From assembly GCF_001276515.1 (NCBI RefSeq), contig NZ_LDVZ01000001.1, positions 100,797 to 164,796 on the forward strand: a DNA stretch of 64,000 nt. The letters run 5' to 3'. The stretch is from Haemophilus sp. C1 (GTDB taxonomy: Bacteria > Pseudomonadota > Gammaproteobacteria > Enterobacterales > Pasteurellaceae). Positions 30,866 to 40,367 of this stretch are shown in pieces. The translations under genes and the position numbers were made by a program. Under the pieces are notes generated by a model that searched no databases, was not told the origin of the DNA, and worked only from the letters and a program-made list of their open reading frames with translations. Within the stretch, counting starts at the first letter, position 1; each line of letters opens with the position of its first letter.

Positions 30866-31705
30866 ATGAATTATCAAGACAACAGCTTAAAATCCTTAAA
30901 ACTCGGTCAAAAAACGGAATACGCTTCTCAATATGACCGCACGTTATTACAACCTGTGCCACGTGCGTTAAATCGTGATGGATTGGGCATTACTCAAAAC
31001 CAACCATTTACTATCGGTGCCGATATTTGGACGGCTTATGAAATCTCTTGGCTCAATGAAAAAGGCTTGCCACAAGTGACTATCGCAGACATTTATCTAG
31101 ATTATCAAAGCCAAAATTTGATTGAATCAAAAAGTTTTAAACTTTATTTAAATAGCTTCAACCAAAGCAAATTTGCCGACTTCAATGCCGTTCAACAAAC
31201 TATGCAACGCGATTTAAGCGAATGCGCGCAAGGCGATGTAAAAGTGCGGTTAAATCCAGTGGCAGTTTATGATTCTCAAAAAATTGATCATTTACAAGGC
31301 GATTGCATTGATGAACAAGATATTGAAATTAACAGCTACGAATTTAACGCTGATTGGCTGAAAGATTGCGTATCTGATGAAATTGTCGAAGAAAAATTAG
31401 TCAGCCATTTGTTGAAATCTAACTGCCTGATTACCAATCAACCAGACTGGGGAACGTTACATATTCATTATGTTGGTAAAAAAATCGATCACGAAAAATT
31501 ATTGCGTTACGTTGTATCGTTCCGTCAGCATAATGAATTTCATGAACAATGTGTCGAGCGCATTTTCTGCGATTTAATGCACTACGCTAAACCAGAAAAA
31601 CTTACTGTTTACGCACGCTATACCCGACGCGGCGGATTAGACATCAACCCCTTCCGTTCTAATTTTGAGAACTTACCTGAAAACTTAAGATTAGCGAGAC
31701 AGTAA
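30866..31705 (+). CDS. queF: NADPH-dependent 7-cyano-7-deazaguanine reductase
   Basis: 279 residues from the ATG at 30866 (GGAG upstream). This is the long, two-domain YqcD-type QueF: the N-terminal half resembles the core and the C-terminal half carries [15 protein letters not shown] with the cysteine that forms the thioimide with preQ0, and [17 protein letters not shown] as the substrate loop. It reduces preQ0 to preQ1 in queuosine synthesis for tRNA. Ends the csd-queF stretch; in reference H. influenzae, tyrA should follow, but two extra genes come between. Confidence 0.96.
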   Translation: MNYQDNSLKSLKLGQKTEYASQYDRTLLQPVPRALNRDGLGITQNQPFTIGADIWTAYEISWLNEKGLPQVTIADIYLDYQSQNLIESKSFKLYLNSFNQSKFADFNAVQQTMQRDLSECAQGDVKVRLNPVAVYDSQKIDHLQGDCIDEQDIEINSYEFNADWLKDCVSDEIVEEKLVSHLLKSNCLITNQPDWGTLHIHYVGKKIDHEKLLRYVVSFRQHNEFHEQCVERIFCDLMHYAKPEKLTVYARYTRRGGLDINPFRSNFENLPENLRLARQ

Positions 31706-31754
31706 ATATAAAAATCGCCTAATGGTGAGGGATACCTCGCCATTAAATTCATAA

Positions 31755-32006
31755 CTATAAGAAATTTTTATCAAATTCTTCTTTTAATAATTCAAATAGT
31801 TCAATTTCTAGCGTATCTGCTATTTTACCCATTATATCTATTGATACAGCTCTCTCGCCTCTTTCAACTTCCCCGATATACGTTCTACTAACACCAGCTG
31901 TTAAAGCCAATGTTTCTTGAGATATATCTTTCCAGCGACGAACCTTTCTCATATTTTTAGCAAAAATATAACGCTGTTTATGTGCTGATTGTTTTACATT
32001 ATTCAT
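31755..32006 (-). CDS. XRE-family helix-turn-helix regulator
   Basis: 83 residues. Nearly all of it is one Cro/C1-type domain: DISQETLALTAGVSRTYIGEVERGER (helices 2-3, roughly residues 26-51) followed by SIDIMGKIADTLEIELFEL. No sensing or protease domain is attached. It is divergent from the YaaW-like gene, with a 137-base gap that should hold both promoters, so it is probably that gene's local repressor. The pair is AT-rich and has no uptake signal core, unlike neighbouring housekeeping genes. Confidence 0.88.
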   Translation of the reverse strand: MNNVKQSAHKQRYIFAKNMRKVRRWKDISQETLALTAGVSRTYIGEVERGERAVSIDIMGKIADTLEIELFELLKEEFDKNFL

Positions 32007-32143
32007 TTTTTTAGTTTGTAAAATTCAGCAACAAACAACAACAAACTAAAAACGAATAAAAGATAACTATAATTGACTTTTATATTTATATAATATAGGA
32101 TTTGACTATTAAAAACATCATTAATTATATAAGGAAAATAATT

Positions 32144-32899
32144 ATGGCTTATAGATATGATCCAGATCTTGAATTTTTATCTAAATGTACAGATGAAGAT
32201 CTTAATGATCTTGTGTATTGTTTAACACACGATAAAGATGGCAGTAAAAGACTAACTGAGGAATTAACATTAAGTGATGCATATAAAAAGCATCATCCTT
32301 ATCATAGTCTATATTGGGAAGAAATTGCCGCAGAAATTCAATGTTTTGGTGGAAATACTTTCGCAAATATATTCTGTGGTGGTAAAGGAGTACTTTATAA
32401 AGAAGTACTCTGTGACGTATGCGATAAAATGAAAGTTAATTACAATAAAAATTCTACTGCTGATAGAATAGAAGATGCACTTCTATCAAAAATATTGGAA
32501 GATTCATTGGAAAAAATGTCTCCTGATGAAATCAGACAACTTGCTGCTGGACTCGGAATCCAAAATACTCAAAACATTACTAAACAAGTCTTACTAGGTT
32601 CATTCCAAACTATTTTTAGAGCTGGTGGATTTAAATCTTACCAATTAACGGTCATTGTCGTAAATGCAGTTTTAAAAGCATTAATTGGAAGAGGACTATC
32701 TTTTGCTGGAAATGCCGCAGCAACAAGAGCTTTTGCTGTATTAAGTGGACCTATTGGATGGGTAATTACTGGATTATGGACTGCATTTGATATTGCTGGC
32801 GCAGCATATCGAGTCACTATTCCTGCTGTTATACAAGTAGCTGCTTTAAGACAAAAAATATTATACGCTAATACAGCTAACGAAATTTCCTTTAAATAA
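32144..32899 (+). CDS. YaaW-like (UPF0174/DUF3944) protein
   Basis: 251 residues from the ATG at 32144, preceded by AAGGAAAA. The N-terminal YDPDLEFLSKCTDEDLNDLV is the DUF3944 motif. The middle (YHSLYWEEIAAEIQCFGGNTFANIF) and the C-terminal LSGPIGWVITGLWTAFDIAGAAYR match E. coli YaaW and related UPF0174 proteins. The C-terminal glycine- and alanine-rich helices could insert in membrane. The function of the family is unknown. Accompanied by its own XRE regulator in a small insertion between queF and tyrA. Confidence 0.85.
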   Translation: MAYRYDPDLEFLSKCTDEDLNDLVYCLTHDKDGSKRLTEELTLSDAYKKHHPYHSLYWEEIAAEIQCFGGNTFANIFCGGKGVLYKEVLCDVCDKMKVNYNKNSTADRIEDALLSKILEDSLEKMSPDEIRQLAAGLGIQNTQNITKQVLLGSFQTIFRAGGFKSYQLTVIVVNAVLKALIGRGLSFAGNAAATRAFAVLSGPIGWVITGLWTAFDIAGAAYRVTIPAVIQVAALRQKILYANTANEISFK

Positions 32900-32908
32900 A
32901 CAGAAAAC

Positions 32909-32930
32909 TGCGGTGAGATTTCACCGCACT
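32909..32930. terminator. Hairpin shared by the YaaW-like gene and tyrA
   Basis: TGCGGTGA (32909-32916) pairs with TCACCGCA (32921-32928) around a 4-base loop, followed by CTTTACT and preceded by AAAA. It lies ten bases from the YaaW-like stop and four from the tyrA stop, so it can serve both convergent genes. Confidence 0.65.
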
Positions 32931-32933
32931 TTA

Positions 32934-34058
32934 CTACCCTTGCTTCAAATCATTTGCCTGCTGCAATAGCTGACGGCTTTCTTTTAAGAATTGTTCTGAA
33001 TAATCGCCAAACCAGTCATGCACCTTGTGGAAAGCATCAATAAAACCTTGACGATCATTATTTTCAAAGAAACTTAAGGCTTCTTCGTAAGTTTGTTTTA
33101 GCGTTTTAATTACCGCTAAATTTTCTGGTTTATCCATAATAATATCTGCATAAAGCTCTGCATCTTGCGCAAATAAACGCCCAATCATCGCAAGTTCTAA
33201 ACGATAAATAGGAGAAGAAAGAGACAATAAATTAGCAAGATTAACGGGCTGTTTGGAAAGATGTAAACCATTCGCGAAAGTTGAAAAATGGCGCAAGGCT
33301 TGTATATAAGTCATATTGTTATCGTGTTCTGTGGCATCGGTTTGATAAATCTTTGCGCCCCAAATTTGAATTTGCTCAAGTAACCATTCGTAACGTTCAG
33401 GAAAACGGCCATCACAACGCACAACCACTTGTTTTGCCATACTTGCAATATCTGGCCCAAACATTGGATGTAAACCTAAAACAGCACCAGAATGGATTTC
33501 AAGCATTTTAGCTAGCGGTTCACGCTTAACAGAGGTTAAATCTGCAAGTAGCATGTTTTCCGTTAAATAAGGTTTTAAGCGTTCAATTGTTTCTAAGGTG
33601 AGATTAATAGGAACAGAAACGATCACGACATCAGCATTCGTTAAAATATTTTCAGCTACCGCCCAATCTTCACGATCTAAAATAGAAATTGGATAGCCAG
33701 ATGCACGTAAATAGCGGGCAAATAAGCCACCCAATTTACCATAACCGCCCACGATAACAATTTTGTGAATATCAGGATTGATGGTTTTAAAGCCAAATTG
33801 GTTTTCATTGGCATAGGATTCACGCATAAAACGGCGTAGAACATCTTCAATCAGATCTGCTGAAATGCCTGCTTTTTCAGCTTCTAAACGACGTGCTTGG
33901 AGCATTGCTATTTCGCGCTCTGGCGCATAAATAGGTAATCCATGTTGATGTTTAACTTTACCGACTTGAGAAACCAACTCAAGACGTTTAGCAAAAAGTT
34001 GGATAAGTTCGCGATCAAGCGAATCAATTTCAGAACGTAAATCCTTTAGGGCTTCCAT
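32934..34058 (-). CDS. tyrA: Bifunctional chorismate mutase/prephenate dehydrogenase (T-protein)
   Basis: 374 residues from the ATG at 34058 (AGGTGAG in front); a GTG three codons earlier would give 377, the annotated length I recall. The first ~90 residues are the AroQ mutase ([29 protein letters not shown]). The dehydrogenase follows, with the NAD loop [15 protein letters not shown] near 105, [10 protein letters not shown] near 200 and a C-terminal helical domain. It converts chorismate via prephenate to 4-hydroxyphenylpyruvate for tyrosine. In this strain it follows the YaaW-like insertion instead of queF. Confidence 0.97.
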   Translation of the reverse strand: MEALKDLRSEIDSLDRELIQLFAKRLELVSQVGKVKHQHGLPIYAPEREIAMLQARRLEAEKAGISADLIEDVLRRFMRESYANENQFGFKTINPDIHKIVIVGGYGKLGGLFARYLRASGYPISILDREDWAVAENILTNADVVIVSVPINLTLETIERLKPYLTENMLLADLTSVKREPLAKMLEIHSGAVLGLHPMFGPDIASMAKQVVVRCDGRFPERYEWLLEQIQIWGAKIYQTDATEHDNNMTYIQALRHFSTFANGLHLSKQPVNLANLLSLSSPIYRLELAMIGRLFAQDAELYADIIMDKPENLAVIKTLKQTYEEALSFFENNDRQGFIDAFHKVHDWFGDYSEQFLKESRQLLQQANDLKQG

Positions 34059-34147
34059 AAAACTCACCTGCAAAATTTATTTTACACAATTTGTAAAAAA
34101 TTAATTACAGATGAGATTACTAGAATTTTATAAGAAAGGCAATTAGG

Positions 34148-35068
34148 TTATGCGGATTGCGTGATTAACCGTTGTGGGCGAATAATATTCCCGTCGATCA
34201 ATGCCACGCCTAAGAATAAATTCTCCGCTGAAAATAACCGCACTTGGCCACTTAATTGCTGATCGTTAGCAAATTTCACTCGCTGACCAAAATCAATGGC
34301 TTTACTCTGCTCTGCATCCAAATGCAAAGCGGGCAATTTACTTACAGCGGTATCGGTTGGCAGTAATAGACGATCTAATTCACTTAATGGAAAACTTTCA
34401 GCGAGCAGTTGTAACTCATCAATTGGCATCATTTCTGCTACGGGATAATCCGCTACGGCTGTACGGCGTAATATTGTCACATGTGCGCCACAACCTAGCA
34501 CTTCACCCAAATCATCTACTAAGGTGCGAATATAAGTGCCTTTTGAACAATGCACTTCTAAGGTTAAATAAGGTGCGTGATATTCAATAAAATTAAGTTC
34601 AAAAATCGTTATTGGACGCGCCTCACGCTCAACCGTAATACCTTGGCGCGCATATTCATAAAGCGGTTTACCGTTATGCTTTAGTGCGGAAAACATGGTT
34701 GGCACTTGTAAAAGGTCACCACGAAATTGTTCAAGTGCGGTCAAAATTTGCTGAGTTTCAACATGAACTTCACGAGTTTCCACGACTTGCCCTTCCGCAT
34801 CGGAAGTATCGGTGCGTTCGCCTAATTTTGCCGTAACAAGATAACGCTTATCGGCATCAAGCAAAAATTGTGAAAACTTAGTTGCTTCACCCAAGCAAAT
34901 CGGCAACATTCCCGTAGCCAAGGGATCGAGCGCGCCAGTATGCCCTGCTTTGTTCGCTTGAAATAAACGCTTTACCTTTTGCATGATGTCATTTGATGAC
35001 ATGCCTTGTGGCTTATCCAACAAAAATACACCATCAACATCACGCCAGCGTTTACGAGGTCTAGACAT
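34148..35068 (-). CDS. truB: tRNA pseudouridine(55) synthase
   Basis: 306 residues. [14 protein letters not shown] at the N-terminus and [26 protein letters not shown] near residue 40-65 hold the catalytic aspartate of TruB (in ALDP). A PUA-like region occupies the C-terminus. It makes pseudouridine 55 in the T-arm of most tRNAs. Start touches the rbfA stop, keeping the conserved rbfA-truB coupling. Confidence 0.98.
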   Translation of the reverse strand: MSRPRKRWRDVDGVFLLDKPQGMSSNDIMQKVKRLFQANKAGHTGALDPLATGMLPICLGEATKFSQFLLDADKRYLVTAKLGERTDTSDAEGQVVETREVHVETQQILTALEQFRGDLLQVPTMFSALKHNGKPLYEYARQGITVEREARPITIFELNFIEYHAPYLTLEVHCSKGTYIRTLVDDLGEVLGCGAHVTILRRTAVADYPVAEMMPIDELQLLAESFPLSELDRLLLPTDTAVSKLPALHLDAEQSKAIDFGQRVKFANDQQLSGQVRLFSAENLFLGVALIDGNIIRPQRLITQSA

Positions 35069-35454
35069 TAGTTGCTTTCCTCAACGTGTTTTTTCTCATC
35101 TTCACGCACAACATTTGTCACAAGATTTGACATACGCATCCCTTCCACTAAGGATTGATCGTAAATAAAGCGAATCTCTGGCACGATACGTAAACGCATC
35201 GCTTTGCCTAGCAACGAACGAATATAAGGCGATGCTTTTTCTAAGCCTTTCATTCCTTGCTCAATTGCCGTTTTATCGTGATCGAATAAAAAAGTCACGA
35301 AGATTTTTGCGTAAGATAAATCACTAGATACTTCCACATCAGAAACCGTCACCATCCCAATACGGGGATCTTTCACTTCGCGTTGTAAGATTACCGCTAT
35401 TTCTTTTTGTATTTCTTGAGCGACGCGATCGCTACGTTTAAATTCTCTTGCCAT
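35068..35454 (-). CDS. rbfA: 30S ribosome-binding factor A
   Basis: 128 residues. [21 protein letters not shown] at the N-terminus and [27 protein letters not shown] near 35-60 are the KH-type RbfA fold. It binds the 5' end of 16S rRNA and helps 30S maturation, particularly in the cold. Normally follows infB; here 23.5 kb of other genes separates them, so it must have its own promoter in the 150 bases upstream. Confidence 0.98.
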   Translation of the reverse strand: MAREFKRSDRVAQEIQKEIAVILQREVKDPRIGMVTVSDVEVSSDLSYAKIFVTFLFDHDKTAIEQGMKGLEKASPYIRSLLGKAMRLRIVPEIRFIYDQSLVEGMRMSNLVTNVVREDEKKHVEESN

Positions 35455-35563
35455 AGTTATTCCTTATTTATAAAAGCGCCCCATTCTACTGGAAATCATT
35501 GGATTTAGCACGCAAAAATCCCTTTCAACCTAATCGCTAATAAGCTATTGAAACATTTCAATT

Positions 35564-35589
35564 TTCCATAAATATAATTTCTTATGGAA
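35564..35589 (-). terminator. Possible weak hairpin after the polyene cluster
   Basis: TTCCATAA (35564-35571) and TTATGGAA (35582-35589) can pair around a 10-base AT-rich loop, 16 bases after the stop of the MMPL gene. The stem is AT-rich and no clear T run follows, so a function as terminator is only possible. Confidence 0.3.
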
Positions 35590-35605
35590 TCTGGAATTTT
35601 TCCTT

Positions 35606-37858
35606 TTAATCTAAACTTAAACTTAACAACGCAGCGAAAAATACACCAATCGTTACACTTAATCCAAAAGAAGATACTGCTGGTGTAGAACTAAAAGCTA
35701 ATAAACCAAATGAAATAAGTGTTGTCGTTGCGGCAAGTGTAATCGCAATGTGTTTTGTAGATTTTTGTTCCTGAATGGATTGCATATAGGCAACATAATC
35801 AATACCTATCGCAGATACAAGCAGTAATCCAAACATGGCAAATAATGTTATCGGAAATCCTAACCAACCAAACATTGCTATTGTGCCAGCGATTGCAATA
35901 GATGGAATACACAGAAGACGAATAGTTTTTGGGGCACCAAAGCACCGCCATAAAAATAACCCAGCAATAGCAAATGAAAGTATTTTTAACCAAGCAGCTT
36001 TATTTCTTGTGTGCTGAAAAGCATCGTTCAAATAAGCTCTTTTATCTTGCCAAAAAATATCTACACCATTTGCTAAAGCGCGCATCTGTACTTGATCTTT
36101 AGCATTGATTATCTTAACTAAACTGGCGACTTGACTATTCAAATTACCTAAATATAACGCGTTCCATCCTTGACCTAATGAAGTATTTAATGCTGTTTTT
36201 AGGCTCACTGGATGAATTTTTTTAAGTTCATCAAATGCAGCTAAAATATATTCATTTGGCACGCCTAATTCATCTAATGCATGATAATCATTTGGTTGAA
36301 TTTTATCAGTAATTTGCAAATAAAATGCTTGTTGCATTTTTTCTGACATTATCCATTGACTCAACGCTTGATGTGGTTGTCCAAGTTTAGTTAATTGTGC
36401 TGATAATACTCGTTCTTTTTCTAACAAATCATCATCATTTTTAGCCGTTACTAGGAAATACTGACTGCCTAAATCAATCCCTGTTAATTCACCAATTTTT
36501 TGTGCATCAGCGAGCATAGCTTTAGGCAAATTAATCCATTGACGAATATCATCTTGCCATTTTGATTGATAAATACCCGTTGCTATAAATAGCCCCGCTA
36601 TAACATACAATATGGGATGTTTTAAGCGAATTTTTGAAAAAGGCAATACTGGAAGACGCGCTGTCAATGGAGGTTGTTTAATAAGTAAGGGTAAAAATAA
36701 TCTGGTCGTTAGCAACGCCACGATAAGGGCGGTAGCAGAAAACAAAGCTGTTTGTTTTAATATAGGTAAATCAGTGAACCATAGTAAACCATAACCTAAT
36801 AATGTGATAGATAATGTAATCAGAAAACTGGATTGATGTGCTTGCATAGCTTTTTCTGAATGCCAATTTGTACTTTGAATGGAAGATGCATACCAATGTA
36901 AGGGAAAATCAATCAATACTCCCACAAGGCTTGTTCCTATAACTAAAGTCAGAATATGGATCTTACCAAGTACTAAAATAGTAAAGAGTGAACCAATAAG
37001 CATCCCCAATACAATCGGTAAAAAAAGCCATAAAATGTGTAATGTTCGAAAAACACTCAGAAGCAAAAGTAAAGTTAATCCAATACCAATTATACTCATC
37101 CAAGTACTTTCTTTTTCTGCTTGTTGCTTTGAATGTGCAGAAAAAAGTAAGGCACCTGTTGAAATAAAATCAGCATGGGAGTGTTGAGCGATTGCTTTAC
37201 TCTGTGTAATTAATGTAGGAATATCTTGGGAAACATTCATCATTTCGCGCTGTTTTAATTGACCATTTAACAAAACCCAAGTTTTTCTAGCGTTTTCAGT
37301 ATAAATAAAACCATTTTCTGCATCCCACTGCATATGGCTTAATTTTTGTGATTGAGGTAGTACAAAACGACCAAAACCAAGCCAATCTTGCTCTAAAGGT
37401 AATAAATTAGTTTTTATAAAGGGATTAGCTAATTGTTGTGCATAAACTTGAAAATAATTACTTGGTTGAGTAAGTAATATCTGTCGAATAGACTCAGGTA
37501 ACACAGCAAATTTCACACGTTGAATATCTGCTTGTAATGCTAATAAATCGGGCTGAATTTTACTATTAATCTGTGAAAATTGACTACTTTCTTGCCATAA
37601 CTTTGTTATTTCATTCGCTAAGTGATAAGCCGTTGTTGGCTGTTGATGGCCAATAAGCGCGACAATATTTTGATTAAGCAATGTTTCTTGTCGTTTATCC
37701 GCATAAATTTGAATACTTGACCAGCTTGTTTCTGTAGGTAGCAATGTTCTAAGATCGGTTTCTAGCCATTTTTCCTGTGAAAATGATGAAAAAAACAAAA
37801 TGAAAATACCGCCCAAAAGAGCGGTATAAAATAAACGAATTAAATTCAATCGTTTCAT
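35606..37858 (-). CDS. MMPL/RND-type exporter of the aryl polyene cluster
   Basis: 750 residues with about 12 hydrophobic segments in two halves, each opened by a single helix, a large periplasmic loop, and a bundle of five helices, the typical RND/MMPL layout. GIGLTLLLLLSVFRTLHILWLFLP and GWLGFPITLFAMFGLLLVSAIGID lie in the two membrane blocks. Aryl polyene clusters regularly encode such an exporter (ApeM in E. coli), thought to move the lipid-linked polyene from the inner membrane. It is the last gene of the cluster, 16 bases after the LolA-like gene. Confidence 0.88.
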   Translation of the reverse strand: MKRLNLIRLFYTALLGGIFILFFSSFSQEKWLETDLRTLLPTETSWSSIQIYADKRQETLLNQNIVALIGHQQPTTAYHLANEITKLWQESSQFSQINSKIQPDLLALQADIQRVKFAVLPESIRQILLTQPSNYFQVYAQQLANPFIKTNLLPLEQDWLGFGRFVLPQSQKLSHMQWDAENGFIYTENARKTWVLLNGQLKQREMMNVSQDIPTLITQSKAIAQHSHADFISTGALLFSAHSKQQAEKESTWMSIIGIGLTLLLLLSVFRTLHILWLFLPIVLGMLIGSLFTILVLGKIHILTLVIGTSLVGVLIDFPLHWYASSIQSTNWHSEKAMQAHQSSFLITLSITLLGYGLLWFTDLPILKQTALFSATALIVALLTTRLFLPLLIKQPPLTARLPVLPFSKIRLKHPILYVIAGLFIATGIYQSKWQDDIRQWINLPKAMLADAQKIGELTGIDLGSQYFLVTAKNDDDLLEKERVLSAQLTKLGQPHQALSQWIMSEKMQQAFYLQITDKIQPNDYHALDELGVPNEYILAAFDELKKIHPVSLKTALNTSLGQGWNALYLGNLNSQVASLVKIINAKDQVQMRALANGVDIFWQDKRAYLNDAFQHTRNKAAWLKILSFAIAGLFLWRCFGAPKTIRLLCIPSIAIAGTIAMFGWLGFPITLFAMFGLLLVSAIGIDYVAYMQSIQEQKSTKHIAITLAATTTLISFGLLAFSSTPAVSSFGLSVTIGVFFAALLSLSLD

Positions 37859-37874
37859 TTAAGCATTCCAAAAC

Positions 37875-38447
37875 TTATTGAGTAAAATCAACCAAAGGTT
37901 GGTTCATTTTTAATTGGCTAAATTGAATCAAAGTACGATCACCTTGTACTTCTGACAGCTCTATCTCCTTTACTAAATGATCGCCTTGTAATTGAATAGA
38001 TTGAAAAATCTGTTTCATAATCAATGTGCGAGGAAGTAATTTTAAACGCCATTGTTTTTCTGTTCCAGTTAAAATTATTTCAAAGTGTTGAGATAATCCT
38101 GACACATCTCCTGTCAACAAATTAAGGAAAAGGGCTATTTGTTCTGATTGTCCAAATTTTTGAGAATTAACCCAAGAAACGCCATTCCACTGTTGGATCC
38201 CTTCAGATGATACCTTCAACCTGCTAACAAAGGGTTTTTGCATTTGCCAAAGTAATCCTTTGTTTTTTACTAACGAAAATTGACCACTTGTCGTAATGGG
38301 TTTTACCAATGATTTTAAAAAACGCTGTTGCACAAAATTTCCTTGAACATTTTCAGGTTTTTGTAACATTTGAACGAGCTCAGCCTCAGAAAATGCCATC
38401 GCAGCAGAACTGATAAATAACAACGCCAAACATAAGTATTTTTTCAT
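37875..38447 (-). CDS. LolA-like periplasmic carrier of the polyene cluster
   Basis: 190 residues with a cleavable signal peptide (MKKYLCLALLFISSAAMAFS). The mature protein resembles outer-membrane lipoprotein carrier LolA: VQGNFVQQRFLKSLVKPITTSGQFSL near residue 35 and GLLWQMQKPF near 68. Clusters for aryl polyenes include a LolA-like gene directly before the MMPL exporter (ApeL position). It probably shuttles the acylated polyene across the periplasm to the outer membrane, the role being inferred from family and position. Confidence 0.85.
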   Translation of the reverse strand: MKKYLCLALLFISSAAMAFSEAELVQMLQKPENVQGNFVQQRFLKSLVKPITTSGQFSLVKNKGLLWQMQKPFVSRLKVSSEGIQQWNGVSWVNSQKFGQSEQIALFLNLLTGDVSGLSQHFEIILTGTEKQWRLKLLPRTLIMKQIFQSIQLQGDHLVKEIELSEVQGDRTLIQFSQLKMNQPLVDFTQ

Positions 38448-38456
38448 CTTTTTTCC

Positions 38457-38900
38457 TTATCGAGGTTGAAAGGTCATATAACTTTCAACTGCTTTTCTAA
38501 ATGAAAGAGGCGTTTGAAATTGAGTTTCTCGGGTATTAATATCTACAGCCATTTGTGTTGTACTTCCTTGCGTTAATCTTTCACCCGTTGCAATATCAAT
38601 GATCGTATAATCAAAACGTGCACAACTTTCATATTCAACTAATTGTAATTGAACACAGATTTTCTGCCGGAATAAAGCAGGCCTTATGTATTTCAAATTT
38701 AATTGAACAATAGGCCAACCATAGCCATTTTTTCGCATTACGTCATAAGTATAATTAATTCGCTCAAGAAAGGCGCAGCGAGCAAGCTCCAAATATTTTA
38801 CATAATGTCCATGCCACATAATATTCATTGAATCTACATCAAAAAAAGGAATTTCATACTCAGACTCATCATAACAATAAACATGTTTTTTTAATTTCAT
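38457..38900 (-). CDS. 4HBT-type hotdog thioesterase
   Basis: 147 residues from the ATG at 38900. FFDVDSMNIMWHGHYVKYLELARCAFLERI near residues 18-47 is the 4-hydroxybenzoyl-CoA thioesterase pattern, with the catalytic Asp followed by NxxHGHYVKYLE. It probably releases finished or stalled acyl chains from the ACP (ApeK position). No strong ribosome binding site precedes it; instead a hairpin lies just upstream (38909-38930). Confidence 0.85.
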   Translation of the reverse strand: MKLKKHVYCYDESEYEIPFFDVDSMNIMWHGHYVKYLELARCAFLERINYTYDVMRKNGYGWPIVQLNLKYIRPALFRQKICVQLQLVEYESCARFDYTIIDIATGERLTQGSTTQMAVDINTRETQFQTPLSFRKAVESYMTFQPR

Positions 38901-38908
38901 AATAAATA

Positions 38909-38930
38909 GGCGATAAATAAAATTATCGCC
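38909..38930 (-). other. Hairpin in the leader of the thioesterase gene
   Basis: GGCGATAA (38909-38916) and TTATCGCC (38923-38930) pair around a 6-base loop, ending nine bases upstream of the thioesterase start and 30 after the preceding lipoprotein gene. There is no long T run. It may be a weak terminator, a processing site or translational control element within the operon. Confidence 0.45.
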
Positions 38931-38959
38931 CATTCTACAAAATTTCTTCTATGATGTCT

Positions 38960-39385
38960 TTATTTTACAATATCGCCTTTTAATGCCACACCACTCATTA
39001 AATTACCTGCATGACATTCATATTGAGTAGCACTTTTGAACTCATTTTTCTTATAATAGCTAACCAAGTTACCAACTTTTGTTGCCCCTTCTTTTACTGC
39101 TCTTTCTTGGAATTTTTTTACAGCAGACAAAAATGCCCAACGACATGAAGCTTCGTCAGATTTGTTTGCTGAATTAGTTTTAGGATTGGTCGTAATCCCA
39201 GCTTTAATCACTTTGCCAGGTGCTGGCTTTGCAAAATAAAGCTTAATCTTTGGATCCAGGGCTTCCTTAGCTTCTGCCGAATTTAACGCATCTTGAATAG
39301 AATAATATTGTGTTGTATTACGAGGAGCACAGGCGGCTAACATAGCAGCTGTGATCCCTACACCAATAACTTTTATTAATTTCAT
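38960..39385 (-). CDS. Small lipoprotein of the polyene cluster
   Basis: 141 residues from the ATG at 39385, which has AAGGAG upstream. A lipoprotein signal ends at LAACAPR (cysteine ~residue 20). The mature part includes CRWAFLSAVKKFQERAVKEGA and a second cysteine near ECHAGNLMSG, the two probably forming a disulfide. Relatives in other genomes are often labelled 'excinuclease ATPase subunit', which cannot be right for this small exported protein. Function unknown; position between the acyltransferase and thioesterase suggests an envelope role in polyene transport. Confidence 0.75.
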   Translation of the reverse strand: MKLIKVIGVGITAAMLAACAPRNTTQYYSIQDALNSAEAKEALDPKIKLYFAKPAPGKVIKAGITTNPKTNSANKSDEASCRWAFLSAVKKFQERAVKEGATKVGNLVSYYKKNEFKSATQYECHAGNLMSGVALKGDIVK

Positions 39386-39428
39386 AGAAAACTCCTTAGT
39401 TATAGAAATTGCCCTTTTATAGCATAGT

Positions 39429-40367
39429 TTAATCAGAATAACTATGCCAAAAATCATAAAAATTAAACCATTGCAATGGATTTTCAGCACACTCTTTAGC
39501 TAAAACATCAGCATACCTTTGCATAGCAACGTAAATATTTTCTTGACGGACATTCCCTCTCCCCGTAATAGGTGGAGAAAAATGACGAAGCTTTAAGCGA
39601 TAGCGACCATTTTCTTTGATACTAAAAATTGTATTAATTGGTGCTTTTAATAAACTTGCTAATAACCAAGCGCCCTCAGGAAAAGCAGCAGACTTACCAA
39701 GAAAATCCACTTTTTGTATTCTATCGCCTCGAATAGGCACACGATCTGCTGCAATAGCAATCCATTCTCCTCGCTCAAGGCACTCACTTAATTCAAGCAT
39801 CTTTTCTGCATTCAGATCTTCTACTTGAATCAATGGTAATGCCCCCGCTCCCGCCTCGTATAAAGCATGATTAAAAACTTCAGCATTTTTGCTATGTACT
39901 AATGTATTTAATTTAAACTCTTTGTGATATTCATTATTAGATAAAGCACGACAAATTTCTATATTACCAAAATGAGAACACAACAATATTTGTCCTCGCC
40001 CTCCAGCATCAATTTCAGCATAAAGGTTTTCAGAATCATCAATAACTAGATCATCATAACAAATTTGGCGTTGCCAAACGGCAAAACGATCAGTAATAGC
40101 TTCACCAAAAGCTAAAAATTGCCGAAAAATAGGTGCGAAACCTAACTGAATATGAGGGAAATGTGCGGTCAAATTTTGCTGATATTCTGCAATATTTTTA
40201 CGCCCATGACGAGAAGTCAGGTAAAAATATAAAACAACCCAGAAAGTAAAAAAACGGATCAACCATAGTGGACAATATTGTACCACCCAACGAGTAATAC
40301 TTAAAAAAAACCTTGAGCCTCTCTCTTTCTGCTTAGCCCAATGCTGTTCATTTTGTTTTGAAATCAC
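39429..40367 (-). CDS. LpxL/HtrB-family acyltransferase
   Basis: 312 residues; GTG start overlapping the stop of the glycosyltransferase gene (TAGTG). One N-terminal membrane helix (WLIRFFTFWVVLYFYLT), then LLCSHFGNIEICRAL near residue 130, the H-x4-E acyltransfer motif, and AIAADRVPIRGDRI near 200. This family normally adds acyl chains to lipid A at the inner membrane. In aryl polyene clusters such an enzyme is fused or adjacent to a family-2 glycosyltransferase and is thought to attach the polyene to a lipid anchor. Coupled translation with the glycosyltransferase supports that pairing. Confidence 0.88.
   Translation of the reverse strand: MISKQNEQHWAKQKERGSRFFLSITRWVVQYCPLWLIRFFTFWVVLYFYLTSRHGRKNIAEYQQNLTAHFPHIQLGFAPIFRQFLAFGEAITDRFAVWQRQICYDDLVIDDSENLYAEIDAGGRGQILLCSHFGNIEICRALSNNEYHKEFKLNTLVHSKNAEVFNHALYEAGAGALPLIQVEDLNAEKMLELSECLERGEWIAIAADRVPIRGDRIQKVDFLGKSAAFPEGAWLLASLLKAPINTIFSIKENGRYRLKLRHFSPPITGRGNVRQENIYVAMQRYADVLAKECAENPLQWFNFYDFWHSYSD

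Noticed and set aside
35606-37858. Truncation of the MMPL transporter at its C-terminus
   Set aside because: The last membrane helix ends at the stop codon, but the length (750 residues) and the complete second helix bundle fit the family, so I see no reason to call it broken.
38960-39385. Calling this gene an excinuclease ATPase subunit
   Set aside because: That label is attached to relatives in databases, but the protein is 141 residues, exported and lipidated, and has no P-loop.
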